From contig CAUYUJ010015268.1 in assembly GCA_963575745.1 (NCBI GenBank), positions 150,566 to 214,565 of the forward strand: a DNA stretch of 64,000 bases. Reading direction: 5' to 3'. Both the position numbers and the translations under genes were made by a program. This stretch comes from Prorocentrum cordatum (lineage: Eukaryota > Sar > Dinophyceae > Prorocentrales > Prorocentraceae). This document shows positions 22,091-34,800 of the stretch, in pieces (the stretch's first letter is position 1; the number at the start of each line of letters is the position of its first letter). A model generated the notes under the pieces. It made no database searches, had not been told where the DNA came from, and saw nothing but the letters and a program-made list of their open reading frames with translations.

Positions 22091-25000
22091 CTGGGAGGGT
22101 GCTGGCCATGCCTCAGCACCTGGGGCCGACCTGGAGCCCCAGGATCTTCGGGACGACCAGGACCGTCGGCACAACCATCGGGACAACCGGGACTACCGTC
22201 GACCCGCGTGGTAAGGATGGGCAACCTTCCCAAGGGTACCCTTGCATCCTTCCCTCCTCGGTCCATCCTTGGCCGCTTTCGTTGGCCGCGCCCCGCTCGA
22301 AAAGCTTCGACATGGCCTTCCAAGGCCCTTGCATCCTGATCGTGCGTCCTTATGATGCTGGTTATTGGGAGCCAACAGAGGCCACCGACCGTAGACGGGG
22401 CGACTCATGGAAGTCTGACTTGGCCCCCACCAATGGAGCTTCGCTACGCCCACACGCGCGTCGCGAGTCACGCACGAAACGAAGCGGCTTCCCGGTTGTG
22501 GCACCTCACGTTTCACTTCGGTCAACCCTCCCACCTCCGATACGCTTACCTAGAAGTTGGGATCCAGACCTCCGATGACTTGATTGACTCTTTCAATGCG
22601 GAGGTGAACGTTGTCTTATTCGGCGTTTCGACATTGGGTGGAAGGGGGGGGAGGGGGGGGTCTGGCCCCGGACCTCTGCATAATGCGACTGCTTGCAGCA
22701 GTGCGCTCTAAGGGGGAGACTCCACCTGCTCGAAGCAGGCGCCAAAAACAACCAAGAGCTACTCCAGGGGGGGGAGGGAGGGGTGCGAGGGCCCGCGCCG
22801 ATCGGCAAAACAATGAATAAGAAAACGATCACCAACCCGCGGAGCTCTGGCGGTTTTTTCCTTCGGCATGTTTGATCGCCCCAGAGCCCGAAAACGGCCC
22901 TCGGACGCCGACCATCGGGAAATCCTCCGTCCCCGAAGGCGTGATTACCCCGACATCCGACGACTCGAGCAGAGAATCGAGGCGGTTGGTCCGTTGACGT
23001 GGTTGGCCTCCGGCGATCGGCTCCGAACCTCGGACTGTCAACAGAAACTGAAGGGGCCCTGGCACACAAATAAACACACACAAATAAAAGGATTCCCCAT
23101 ATTTTCCTATATTTTCTTTCTGAGTTTTTGTCTCCCCCCCACTTCCCATATGTTTCCATATTTTCCTGGGAGTGCACGATGAATTGTGTCTGTGTTTTTT
23201 TCCCCTCCTGAGAAACGGCTCGGGACAGCACTCTGGCTCCTGGGAAGGGGATCGAGAGGCCTGGGGTCTTGGGCCCACGCCGGTCGTGGGCCCACCTAGA
23301 CGTCCGACGTCGTGCTCTTTCCCCAGCGCGGCCCCCCCAAAGCCTGGACCTCTTCCTGGGGACCCGTTTCCCATCCCGGGCAGCTGTTTCACGGCCCTTC
23401 GGCTCGGGGCTCGACTGCAGAACTGATTTGACCCAGATTTGATTTCCTCGTCGAATCTACAAAGAAGATGTAGCATTTGTCATCGACTCGGCGAGAAACA
23501 CAATTCTGGGGTAAGTCAATTCTGCTGTCGATCCCCCACTCGAGTTCCGAGGCCCACTGAGGGCCCCTACCCGCTGCTGCACGCGCCCCCCTTGCTGCAC
23601 TCCGCTGGGGCCTGGGCCGCTGCCGAGACGTGCCAGGGCAGTCCCGGTGCTCTTTCGGCGCCCCCTGGCGTCCAGCATGGACAGGAGCTGCAGCAGCTCC
23701 CGCACCGGGAACATCGGCGCGCCGATGAAGAAGCGGCCCCTGGCGCGCGCCACTATCGGCCCGATGATCTGCTGGTCACGGATGTCGCCGTGGGTGTAAA
23801 AATAGAATCGCCCCCCCACGGATGCATCGCTGCGCAGCACCTGCAGCGTCCTCACCAGGGCCCCCGCGACGCTGGAGGAAGAAGCAGCGGCATAAGCGCA
23901 CACTTTCGGAGCTCCGCGCGAATTTCTTGGAGATGCGCTGGGCCCCCTCCCTCCCTGGAGCGCGGAACGCGCCAGGGGCGGCGCCGGAGGCGCCGCCAGG
24001 GCAGGCACAACGCCGATCCAGAAGATCCGCGCGGAACTCCGGAGGTCTGTGCCCGTGCCGCTCTTCCTCCTGCCAGGATGTTCTCCACGTAGTTGAGGTC
24101 CACCTTTAGAGGAACAAGAACTATGCACATGCACCGATTCTGGCCAGGCCCATCCTGAGCCCAGGATCGGTGCATACGCCCTCCTACCTTGGCCAGGAAG
24201 GCATATGCACCGATCCTGGGTCAAAAATGGGCCTTGCCAGGATCGGTGCATGTGCATAGTTCTCTTCGCCCGAACCTTGGGGTAGTCGGGGTGGTACCAG
24301 AGGTCGAAAGCGATGCCAAAGGGCGCGCGCCAGTTGGGGTACGGGTCGTCGGGCCCACCGTAGACGCCGCCTGTCGGCGGGCGTGTCGAGACGGAGGGCT
24401 GCGGGGGAAGGGTGCGGCCCGCAATGGGGCCCAGTCTCTGCCCTCGGGCTCTCACGGGAAGGCAGAGGGGGTGCCTGGGAAGCTCGGGTCGGGCGAAAGG
24501 GGGGGATAGCAAAGGGGGGGTTTGAGAATCAGCTCACGTAGCTGATTTTCCCGGCGCCTCCCAGCGCCGGAGGCGGCCATGTATCGAGGAATGGGCCCCT
24601 CGGTGAGGCCGAAACCAGCTGCATGCAGCAAATTTCGTAACCCCCCCTTTCCCAATCCCCCCCTTTCGCCCGACCCGAGAAGCGGAGCGCCCTCGCATAA
24701 GCGAGGCTTCCCAAGTGAGCGACGATAAGAAACGGATCTTCCGCGAGAACGCATCGTGAACGTGGGCCGCGGCTCACGCGGGCCGCCGGCGTGGCATGCC
24801 GCGTGGAAGCCAGGGCGCCTGCGCGCCACTTTACGCGGGCAGCTTGAGGCGCGGATGTCGGCGCAATCGAACCCGTTTTTTCCATGTCGCTCACATGGGG
24901 TCCGAGTAGATGGGAACGCAGGATTTTGTCGCATCGCCAATGCATCGCCGATGCATCGGCGATGCTCTGTCGACGTCGGCGATGCGTTGCCAAGGCCGGC

Positions 25001-28000
25001 CTGGACACGATTTGTCCTGGGTCCCGTCGCACTGGGAGAAACCAGACACCTACCTTGGGAAGGCCGCTCTCGGCAGGCGCGAGTTGGTGGAAACGCCCAG
25101 CCGAACCGCTTTCCTTGCCGCCCCCCTCAGCGCCCCCCCGCGCAGTGGACGACAGAGGAGAGGCGAGGGGTGCCCCAAGGCAGTTCCGCCCAACCCCGCC
25201 GAAAAACAGCCCGCCCAATGTAGCTCAGACCTCCCAGCGCCGCTTTACTTCAACATAGACGCAGCGAGGGAAAGATATAGTCTCCACTTAGCAGTCCTCA
25301 TCGGAACTGGCGTCAATGACGCGGGCCGCGAACGCGACCGTGTCTACAGCTCCAGCGTCGACGTACTTGAAGGCGGTACGGCAGGCTCGTGTCGTGACGA
25401 CCCCGGCATGGGTGTTTGACACAACGGGGACCGTTTCCGAAACGTCTGGTCGTTCAACATCGACCTATTCTGGGTCGCTGGCGGCGTTCAAGGTTGAACG
25501 CTGGCGGCGGGGTCGCCGCTGGTCGACACGACGCGAACCTCCCGTACTCCATCTCCACTCACCAGCCTCAAGGAGCTGGGACCACGACGCACCGCGGGCC
25601 ATCGGCTCGGTGGCGTGCCCAGCGCTGAAGGCCTTGAGAGAAAAGCTCGAGGACTGAGCAACCCTAGGAACCAAAGCAGCCTCCTAAAGTTCCCCAGAAC
25701 AACTCCAGCACTGCGATGCCTTCCGCTGCTCTCGACGCCTGGAGCCAAGTGCGACATCCGTACGGTGCGCGCCACGGTACCCCATGGGCGCACGAGCACG
25801 GCTGGCGAAGCGTGGAGCCTGATGCCTGGTGCCTCCTCCGCCGTAGCCGCAGTTGCAGGACGCTGGCTTCGTCAATGAAGACCGAAATGCGCCGCCCAGC
25901 GGGCAACGTCAGAACAGTGCTTGCTGCCCGACTTGCAGGCACGCGCATTCACCCTGCACGCGCAAGAAAAGCTCCCATGCAAGACGCACTGCCACGGCAA
26001 TACTATCACCCCCTAGCGACCCAGAGGGCGCGTCCGACTGCTCTACTAGAGTGCGGCTCAGCTTCGGCTTCGGACATAGGTCCCCGTTCAACCTTCGCCA
26101 ATCTCCTCACCCGCTGCACCCGGCACGGTCCGTGCCAGGGCACGTCCACTCCTTGCTCTACGCACGGCCCCTGGAAAACTGCCAGAAACAGCAACACATG
26201 GTCTCCGAACTTCGGTGGAAGGTTGCCTTCGCTAGCATACTTGAGCACACTGACAGCAAACGCGTGCCACGCTCGAAATGCAAATGCCTCTGAGGCGAAG
26301 CTCCGCCGGTTCGTCACCACCCGCATGATCTGTCCTGCAGCCCTCAACACATCAGCAGTCACCTCCTGCGACAACGCGGAAGCAACGCCCTACCGCGCGA
26401 TGATGGCCTTCGGCTGGAACGAACCGTGGGCCGGTAGGCCCATCTGTCCTCCGAAGGCCTGCACCTCCTTCTCCACCGCGTCCACGTGCTGCTCGGAAAG
26501 GCGGGATGCCACCGAGTCAACAAAAGCACCCGTCGCCGAGAACGGCGGACAAAGGGCACACCGCGACGACACTTCCAAAGCCGAACTCGAGGGTATAGAG
26601 ACAAGCATCAAGAACGCCACCACCTCCGTCACCACCTCTGGCGCCACTGCCTGCTCATCTACAGACTGCAGGAACTTGCGCCACTGCTCCTCCGTCAAGC
26701 TTGTAGACATTGCGGGAGGCTGGAGGGAGGAACAAGTGAAGGGGTGTGTCGAGAGTGGCTTGAGCCCAGTGGCCACCAGACCAGTGGACCAAGGCGACGG
26801 GGCGTTCGCGGGACCTCTGGACTCCCCCAGGCCGCTCATTTTTGCACGCTACATCACATTTACTCAAGCCACCTCCCCCCAGGAACAGTGTGCCGCATGA
26901 CAAAGGTTGTTATGCCCATAAAATCTGGAACCGCGGCGAGCCGCATCGCCGATGCATCGGAGATGGGGCGCGTTCCTCCGATCCCATCTGCTCTGACCTC
27001 GTGTGGGAGGCCTAGACAGGAGGCCGCCGCCTCGCCCTACAGCAGGTCTGTGTCGTGACGACCCCCCGGCGTTGGTCTCTCACGCCGCGCGGATCGGTCA
27101 AGCTTGAACGATCGGCAGCTTTTCGACCGCCGGACCGTTCCATGCTGACCGATTCTGGGCCACTGGCGGCGTTCAGCCTTGAACGCTCGCGGCGGGGTCG
27201 CTGCCGCGTCGGCACGACACGAACGCACCCCAACCCCCCTCGTGCACGCCGCCGAGCCTATGCGCACGGCCACCGTGTGCATCCCGTCCGGCCTGTGCTT
27301 CGACAGGACGAAGTCCTCGGCCACGGCCTTGGACAGGTCGTAGGGCGAGCGCAGGGTAGACAGAGGCGGCGAGGCGCCAGGGTCCGACTCGGAGCAGTCC
27401 CGGTGAGGGACCCAATGGTCGCAGGTGGCTATGGGCCAGAGGGCAAATGCTGACCTCCGTCCTCGCCACCAGCCCGTACCAACCCTGAGGCCCAAGCGAG
27501 GCACCTCTGTCACAGAAAGGCGTTTTCGCCCGGTGTCGAGCCCCAGGGCCCAAGGCCATCACAGATCATTCCAGCTAGAAGCTCGCAGCAGAAAGATGGT
27601 GTCTAGTCTAGGGCTCCAATCGTGATTTTCGCGCCGCCGCAACTGTTGGCAGCGTCGGATCTCCGGGTTGTGTTGCATGGAAACAGCTTCAGGCTAAGGT
27701 CGCGGAAAGGTGCTGGACAACTCCTGGACAGCCCCATGACCAAAGCGGGGAACCCCTGGGCAACCTTGTCTGGGCCCCCTGAAGGAGTTGTTTCCGAGCT
27801 GCGCATCACCATACAGAAACTTTCCTTTGCATCCCACTTCCAGCAACAACTGTTGTGGCACGTATGGGCTAGGAGTGGGGGCACCCCAGCGCGGGGGCCA
27901 GATTTCCACCTCTGCATGGACGAGACGTATACCAGTTGTCGGACATGATGCTTCTCCGCAAGGCGGACCAGGTCGACGATCCCAGCCACGTTGAGCTCCA

Positions 28001-28831
28001 TGAAATCCTGGTGCTGACTTGGATTCCAAGGAATATGCTTTGATAACACTTCACGTGCCCCCACACATCTGTTTGCGTGACCCCCCCCAGTTGTGATGTA
28101 TGTTCTGTGATGAATTTCGCCCATCTGGTCATAGTACCATGGTGTTGCTCAAGGCCTTTGTCAGCACCGTGCTGCCAAGCGTGTCTCCATCGGGCCCATG
28201 AGCCCCTATCGACATGCGGAGCTCGGAACACAACGATTCTTTCCCAGTGGGATCATATCCTTCCGAGGCAAAAGGGCTTCCCAATACACAGCCCCGCGTC
28301 CTTCCCCACTCGACCTGGCTACTGCCCCTTATCCTCCTGCCCCGCCACCTCCTTCTCCTTGCTGCTACTCTCCACCTCGTCCTCCTCCTCCTCCTCCTCC
28401 TCCTCCTCCTCCTCCTCCTCTTCCTGTCCCTGCTCCGACCTTTTGGCGTTAGGAAAACTTGGATCAACTGGGATCGTGGTGTCTGTGTGGTAGAAGAAGC
28501 GTCATGGCGCAACAAAACTGACTTAGGCACAAGGGCCACATATCAGGCGGCGAGCTGGTGCGGAACGCAACAAAAGCAAAGACAAAGGTGAAACACGATA
28601 CGCCCAGACTGGCGCAGCGTAAACGTGCAATGAGCCAGGGCAAGGGGAGACAACCACAACCATGACTTCAATTATCAAGGGGAGGACACCGAACTGGGGG
28701 AGGTCCGAAATGCGCGTGCAGGCGGGCAGCTACGAGAAGCTGAAAATGCTGTACATCGTATTCTGAGGGCGGTGGGGCTGTGGGCAACCCTGACCCGAAT
28801 TCCTCTCCCTCTCCTCCTCCTTCTGCTCGTT

Positions 28832-28880
<49 letters not shown>

Positions 28881-31800
28881 TCTTCCCGCTCCCCATTTTC
28901 CCTGCAACAAAACCCTGTGGGCCCAGACCCCCAACGTCAGCTTTTTTCCGCGATGTAGCCTCCCTGAGGTCTCGACCCCTTCGCCGGGACTGGCTCTTTC
29001 CGCCGTCGCTGGGACGTCCCTTCCCCGCGCATGTTTCGGTCTCGTGCGGCCTTCTTTCGCCAGATGACCCAGGCTGCTCCTCGATGGTCCTCGCCGAGAA
29101 AAATAAAGGGAAATTAGGACACAAAAATAAATACACACAAATAAAAATAGAACCCATATTTTCCCATATTTTCTGGGTTTTTGTCTTCCCCCCCAATTCC
29201 CATATTTTCCCATATTTTCCTGGGAGTCGAGGATTAATTGTGTCTGTGTGTTTTTTTCCCTCCTGAAAAAATGCACACGTCCGAGCGATGCCGAGGCACC
29301 ACGGCAGGCCCGTGCCGTGTCGACCCGGGGGTCGGCTCCCGACACCGCGGCAATCGTTCGGCCTTGAACGATCGGCCGTCCCCGAAACGTCAGGATCGTT
29401 CAACTGCTGGGCATGTTTTCCACCACCACCACCATAAGTTGGAGAGGGAGGTGGTCCTCCTCTTCCTTCTCCTCCTCCTCCTCCTCGTCTTCCTCCTCCT
29501 TTCCCCTCCAACTTATGGTGGTGGTGGTGGAAAACAAGCCCATCATCAACATCGACCGATTCTGCCCCGCCGGCAACGTTCAACGTTGAACGCCGGCGGC
29601 GGGGTCGTTGCAGGTCGACACGACGCGGACCTGCCGCGCACCAGCCCGAGCGTGCGGCCGACGTGCGCGCCCACGCCGCGCCCGGCGAGCGCGCGCGCGG
29701 AGGCCCGCCCGCCCGCCCTCCCCGGACCTCCGGCGCCGTGAAGACGTCCGCGCGGCCAGCGTCTCGCGGGTGCTGTTGTGGATCGGCGGCGAGCGAGGGG
29801 GGGAAGCGAGGAGGAGGAGGAGGCCCTCTCAGAGGGCGGCGGGGCTCTCAGGAACCCCCGGGCCTTTCGAGGGGTCGTCTGCGTCTTCGGGGGAGGCTCA
29901 GGAGCCTTCTCAGAAGGCCGGGGACTTCCGAGCCCTCTGAGAGGGCATTCTCCTTCTCGCTTTCCCCCCGGGTTCGCCGCCGAGTTTTTGGGGGAGGGGC
30001 CTCTCAAGCTCTGCGCCGCCTCTGGCGGCGTGCGTTGCGAGCAGGGGCGCAGCACGGCCACAGGAGAGCGCGGCATTGACGGTCTAGCTCCAGGACGAAG
30101 CAAGTGACAGGTCGCGGCAAGTGCGAACGAACAAGGACACGGCAGAGCCCCAGGCGAGCGAGGCATTGACAGTGCAGCCCCACTGAAGACGTCAATGCGG
30201 CCGGCCTTTCCTGAATGCTGGTGTCTTGAGACCCCCGCCAAGAACACGCCGCGACCCCTCCAATGCGACCCTCAAACGTCCGAGCACCTCCTGGACCTTC
30301 GGTCCTGGGGCCTCGATTTCCAGGACGAGCTGGCGACCCCCCCTGGCGCGACTCCCCCAAAGGGCCTGCGGCCGCAACGCGCTGCCCGCGGAGTGCTGCA
30401 TGCTCTCAACGCGCGCTCCTCTGCTTTTGTTTTGATGATGTTCAAGTTCAAATTCAAGGTCCCGTGCGAGCACGAAACCCGGTCCGATACCGGACGCGGA
30501 GTGAAACAAAAGCAATTGCACGAACTACGTGTCCTGTGCTGCTACATGTTCACTGATGCTGGTGCGTTCATGGCTGTGCGTCGGAAAAAAAGAGGGAAGA
30601 CAGAGGACGCGCGAAAGGAGAGAGGGACGCACGACGGGCAAGGACCAGAGGCGAGGCCAGGGGAGTGGAAGGGAGGGACGACAGATAGGAGGGGGGGCGA
30701 CGGAGGAAACGCGAGCGGGAATCAGGCGCCTCTGCGCCACGTCGTTCGTGGCCTGCCTCTGCAGCGCTTTGGCTGGGCAGGCAACTTTGCATCGGCTCTG
30801 CCGCCTGGGTTCCAGGCCACAAGTAAGCTCAACAGCGCGTTCTGGCTCAAAAGAACAAATTGCTTCTGCAAGTGGGCTTTTCTCTTGATGAGTTCCGTGG
30901 CCCAGTGCTGGATGGGCTTGCGAGCTTGTGCTGCTTCGACTATTGTCTTCAGCCTCCTGTGCATGTCTGACCAGTCGTCCGTGTCGAGCATGACATGCCC
31001 CACCATGCAGCGTGACATCTGCCGCTGTGTACTTGCAAGCTTTTCACGTCGTTCGCTGTCAGAGGCGCCGTCGGCAAACCGTGCAACGCTGTCGGCGCGA
31101 CGATGCTATCGAACAGCGGGGCACGGAGGTCGAAGTCGACGTGCTTGTTCGTCAGGGCCGACCTCAACGCATTGAATTTGGCCCATGCACAACGAAGCCC
31201 GTTTGCAAGCATAGCCCCGCCTCGGATCTTGAGGTTGCCCGGGAAGCGGTTTCCCAAGTATGCGTGGTAATCAGAGGGCCTCGCTACGTCGATGAAGTCC
31301 CCAGCTGCGTCGACGAAGACATCAGATGCATTGTCGTGCAGGTGCTGATCCAAGGTGAAGATCCGGCTTTTCTTGGCGTTCAGCTCCACGCCGACTCGCT
31401 GCAGCTCTTCATTCAGCATGTCAAGCATCTCAGTGAGCTCTCCCAGGCTGTTTGCATGGACAATCAAGTCGTCTGCGAAACGCACGTGGGACAGGCGTCT
31501 GCTGCGGCATCCAGGCTCGAGCTACACGCCGTGGTCGCGCCAGCGGGTTTGCCGGCGCTGCATGGCCAGCTCCAATCGGCATTCAACGGCAGCGAGCTGA
31601 GAACGAACGCCCCTTTTGATGTCGAGCATGTTGTAGGCCCCGAGGCGCCCAATCTGCATCCTGCAAATCGCCGACAATATCTTCGGACGGGGGCGTGGAA
31701 GTCCCTGCGCACCCAAAGCTCGAAACAAGTGCGGCCGCGAAATGCGATTAAATGCCTTCTTCAGGTCTAGGCTCGCGAAGAGGAGGTGCGCGTGATAGTC

Positions 31801-34800
31801 GATCGCCATGCTGATCGCCGCCTCAAGGACTAGCAGGGCGTCTTCTGTGCCGCGGGGCCGCATGAGGCCCATCTGCTCGTCGGACTGTTCTTGGCGGAGT
31901 TGGTGCTCGAGGCGGCCGTGGAGAACGCGAGCGAAGATCTGGTGCATCACTTTTAGAATGGCTATCGGGCGCCAGTTGGACGGATTAGACAACCCCCCAG
32001 ACTTCGGAGGCATGGCGAAATCAGTCTCATGCCAACCTTCGTCGACGCGCCCCTGTCGCAATGCGTCATTTAGAGCTGCGGCGAGGAACTGTAGAATCTC
32101 CGGGCCGCCCTTGGAAATTATCTCTAGAGCAAGTCCAGATTGGCCCCGGCACCTGCCTTTTGCCATCTGCCACGTCGCGGCTCAATTCCCCAGGCGTGAT
32201 CGATGGGATTGTGCTCGCGTCGGCGTCGTCGAACGTTGGACAGCTGTTGTCGCTCGCGAAGATGTCGCCCATGAGCTCTGCCATGTCCGGCGGCCAGTCG
32301 GGGGCGGCGTCGCGCTGGACTGGGGGCCGATGTGCAGGAAACAACGCAGATATGTTGCGGAAGTCGCCGACAATCTGAACAGTCTTCTGGCTTTTGACTC
32401 TGCGTGAATGGTTGCGCGCTGTCCTTTTTGATTTCCTTCGACAACACTGTCCGTCTCGCTTTGTCCGTGCATGTCTTCCGCTCGTGCCGCAACTCCTTCA
32501 ATCTACTATCATCGGCGAGGTCAGCGGCGCGCGGGGGGGTCATCGTCGGGGTCTGCCTCTGCGACAGAGACTAATGCCGCCTCGATGCCTGCCTGAGTGG
32601 TAGGCCGCTCCGCCGTTAAGGCCGCTTACAGATTGCACGAATAATTGCCTGGCTAAATCCATTTCTGGGCAGGCTTCCGCCTCGATCGCTCGTTCTGGTC
32701 TACGGGGCGGCCCTTCTGGACAAGCACTGCTTCGACTGCTCTGTGGTCCGAGCCCAAGTCAAGGCTGTCTACGGCATGCGCGTGGGCTGCGCGAGAGCCA
32801 GGCCCGTGCGTAACAAAATCGATCTGCCGCTTCACGCCCAAACTGTTGGTGAAAATATACGCCTCTTCCAGAGAGCACCCCCCGCAGTCGTTGGCGATGT
32901 GCAAATTGAAGCGGCCTGTGAATCTCCAGAGCGTATCTGCGCGAATGCCTGCGCTTTGGGCGCCAAGAGAAGTCAATAAGGGCCCCAGGAGGGCTCCAAG
33001 AAGGCCCCAAGAGGGCCTTAAGAGTGGCCCAAAGAGACCCCAAGAAGGCCCCCAAAGCGCCCCCTTCCCCTAAGGATGTTTCAGGATTCCGATGGATTCG
33101 TACATATTCCTCAGGATTCCTGACGGATCCGGAGGAGTCCTGATCCTAAGGATCCTAAGGAATCCCAAGGACCCTAAGGAATCCTAAGGATCCTAAGGAT
33201 CCTATGGAACCATAAGGAATCCTAAGGAATCCTAAGGAATCGAAGTACTTCTGAAGAAGAAAGAAGTACTTCTGAAGAAGGAAGAAGTACTTCTGAAGAA
33301 GAAAGAAGTACTTCTGAAGATCCCATGGTTGTAATTGGTCCCGGTTATGGTTGCAATTCGCTCTGAACGGTTGGAATTGGGACCAGTCGGTTGTAATTCG
33401 TCCCATTTCGGGGGGAGGGGCGGGGGGAGGAGGAGGGAGGGGGGTTTAGGGAGAGAGGGAGGAGGGGGAGGGGAGAGAGGCAGGCCGGAGAAACGCGAGG
33501 AGCCACAACCACAGATGGCCCCTCCTCCTCCTCCTCCTCCTCCTCCTCCTCCTCCTCCTCCGCCTCCTCGCGATCCGTCTGGCCCCTATGGGCCGCCAGG
33601 CATAGCAGAAAACCGAAACCCCGACACAAACTGAATCCATAATTAGCTTCTCTGATCTCGAAAGTGGCGACAATGTCACACTTCGCGCCCCCCCCCATCA
33701 GGATGGCGAGGTCCCGTTTGGATCTGCGTGGGGCCCCACTGTGCTGGCCCCCCAAGCAGCCATCGAAAATGGCGGCAATTTCACACTTCGCACCCTCCCC
33801 GGGGATGGCGAGGTCCCGTTTGGATCTGCGTGGGACCTCAATTTGACACTTCGCGGCCCCCCAGGGATGGCGAGGTCCCGTTTGGATCTGCGTGGGGCCC
33901 CACTGTGTTGCCCCGCCCACCAGCCCTCACAAGTGGCGGCAGTTTCACATGCCGCAGCCCCCTCAGGATGGCGAGGTCCCGTTTGGATCTGCGTGGCACC
34001 CCGCTGTGTTGCCCCCCCCCCCCCTCCCCAGCAGCCCTCAAAATTGACATCAACTTCACACTTCACAGCCCCAGGGATGGCGAGGTTCCGTTTGGGTCTG
34101 CGTGGGGCACCACTGTGCGGGCTCGCCCAGCAGCCCTCAAAAGTGGCGACTGTTTCACACTTCGCGGCCCCCCCCTCAGGATGGCGAGGTCCAGTTTAGA
34201 TCTGCGTGGGGCCCCACTGTGCTGGCCCCTCAGCAGCCCTCAACAGGTGGCGACAATTCCCAAGGGATGGCGAGGTCCCGTTTGGATCTGCGTATGGCCC
34301 CACTGTGCGGGCTCCCACAGCAGCCCTAAACAGGTGGCGACAATTTCGCACTTCGCAGCCACTAAGGGATGGCGAAGGTCCCGTTTGGATCTGCGTGACA
34401 CCCCACTGTGCGGGCTCCCAAAGCAGCCCTCAAAAGTGGCGACGGTTTCACACTTCGCAGCCCCCAAGGGATGGCGAGGTCCCGTTTGGGTCTGCGTGGG
34501 GCCCCACTGTGCGGTCCTTGAGCAGGCAGGTGCAGGCTGGTGCAGGCAGGCGAGAGGGGGACAGAGGGCGGGAGGAGGAGGAAGAGAAGGGAGGTTGGCA
34601 CCCCACTGCTCTATGCAAAACGAGAACCCAACCACAGGAAAGTCGGGGAAAATCATGACGTCGGAGGTCTGGGACTGCGCCCCCGCGGAAGATCCGGGTG
34701 TTGCATTTTTTCCACACCGGGCGGTTTCGCCGGGCTTCGGGCCCCGGGACCCTCACAGATCGATCTGGCTCGGCGAATGGCGCAGGAGGATGGGGTCTAG

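Noticed and set aside
25716-26900. 394-codon plus-strand frame
   Set aside because: Antisense shadow of the recombinase-like relic, whose minus frame has the better composition and recognisable motifs.
33660-34520. CRISPR-like array
   Set aside because: Units are contiguous without spacers of constant size and repeats are degenerate: a eukaryotic satellite. The same applies to 42340-43175.
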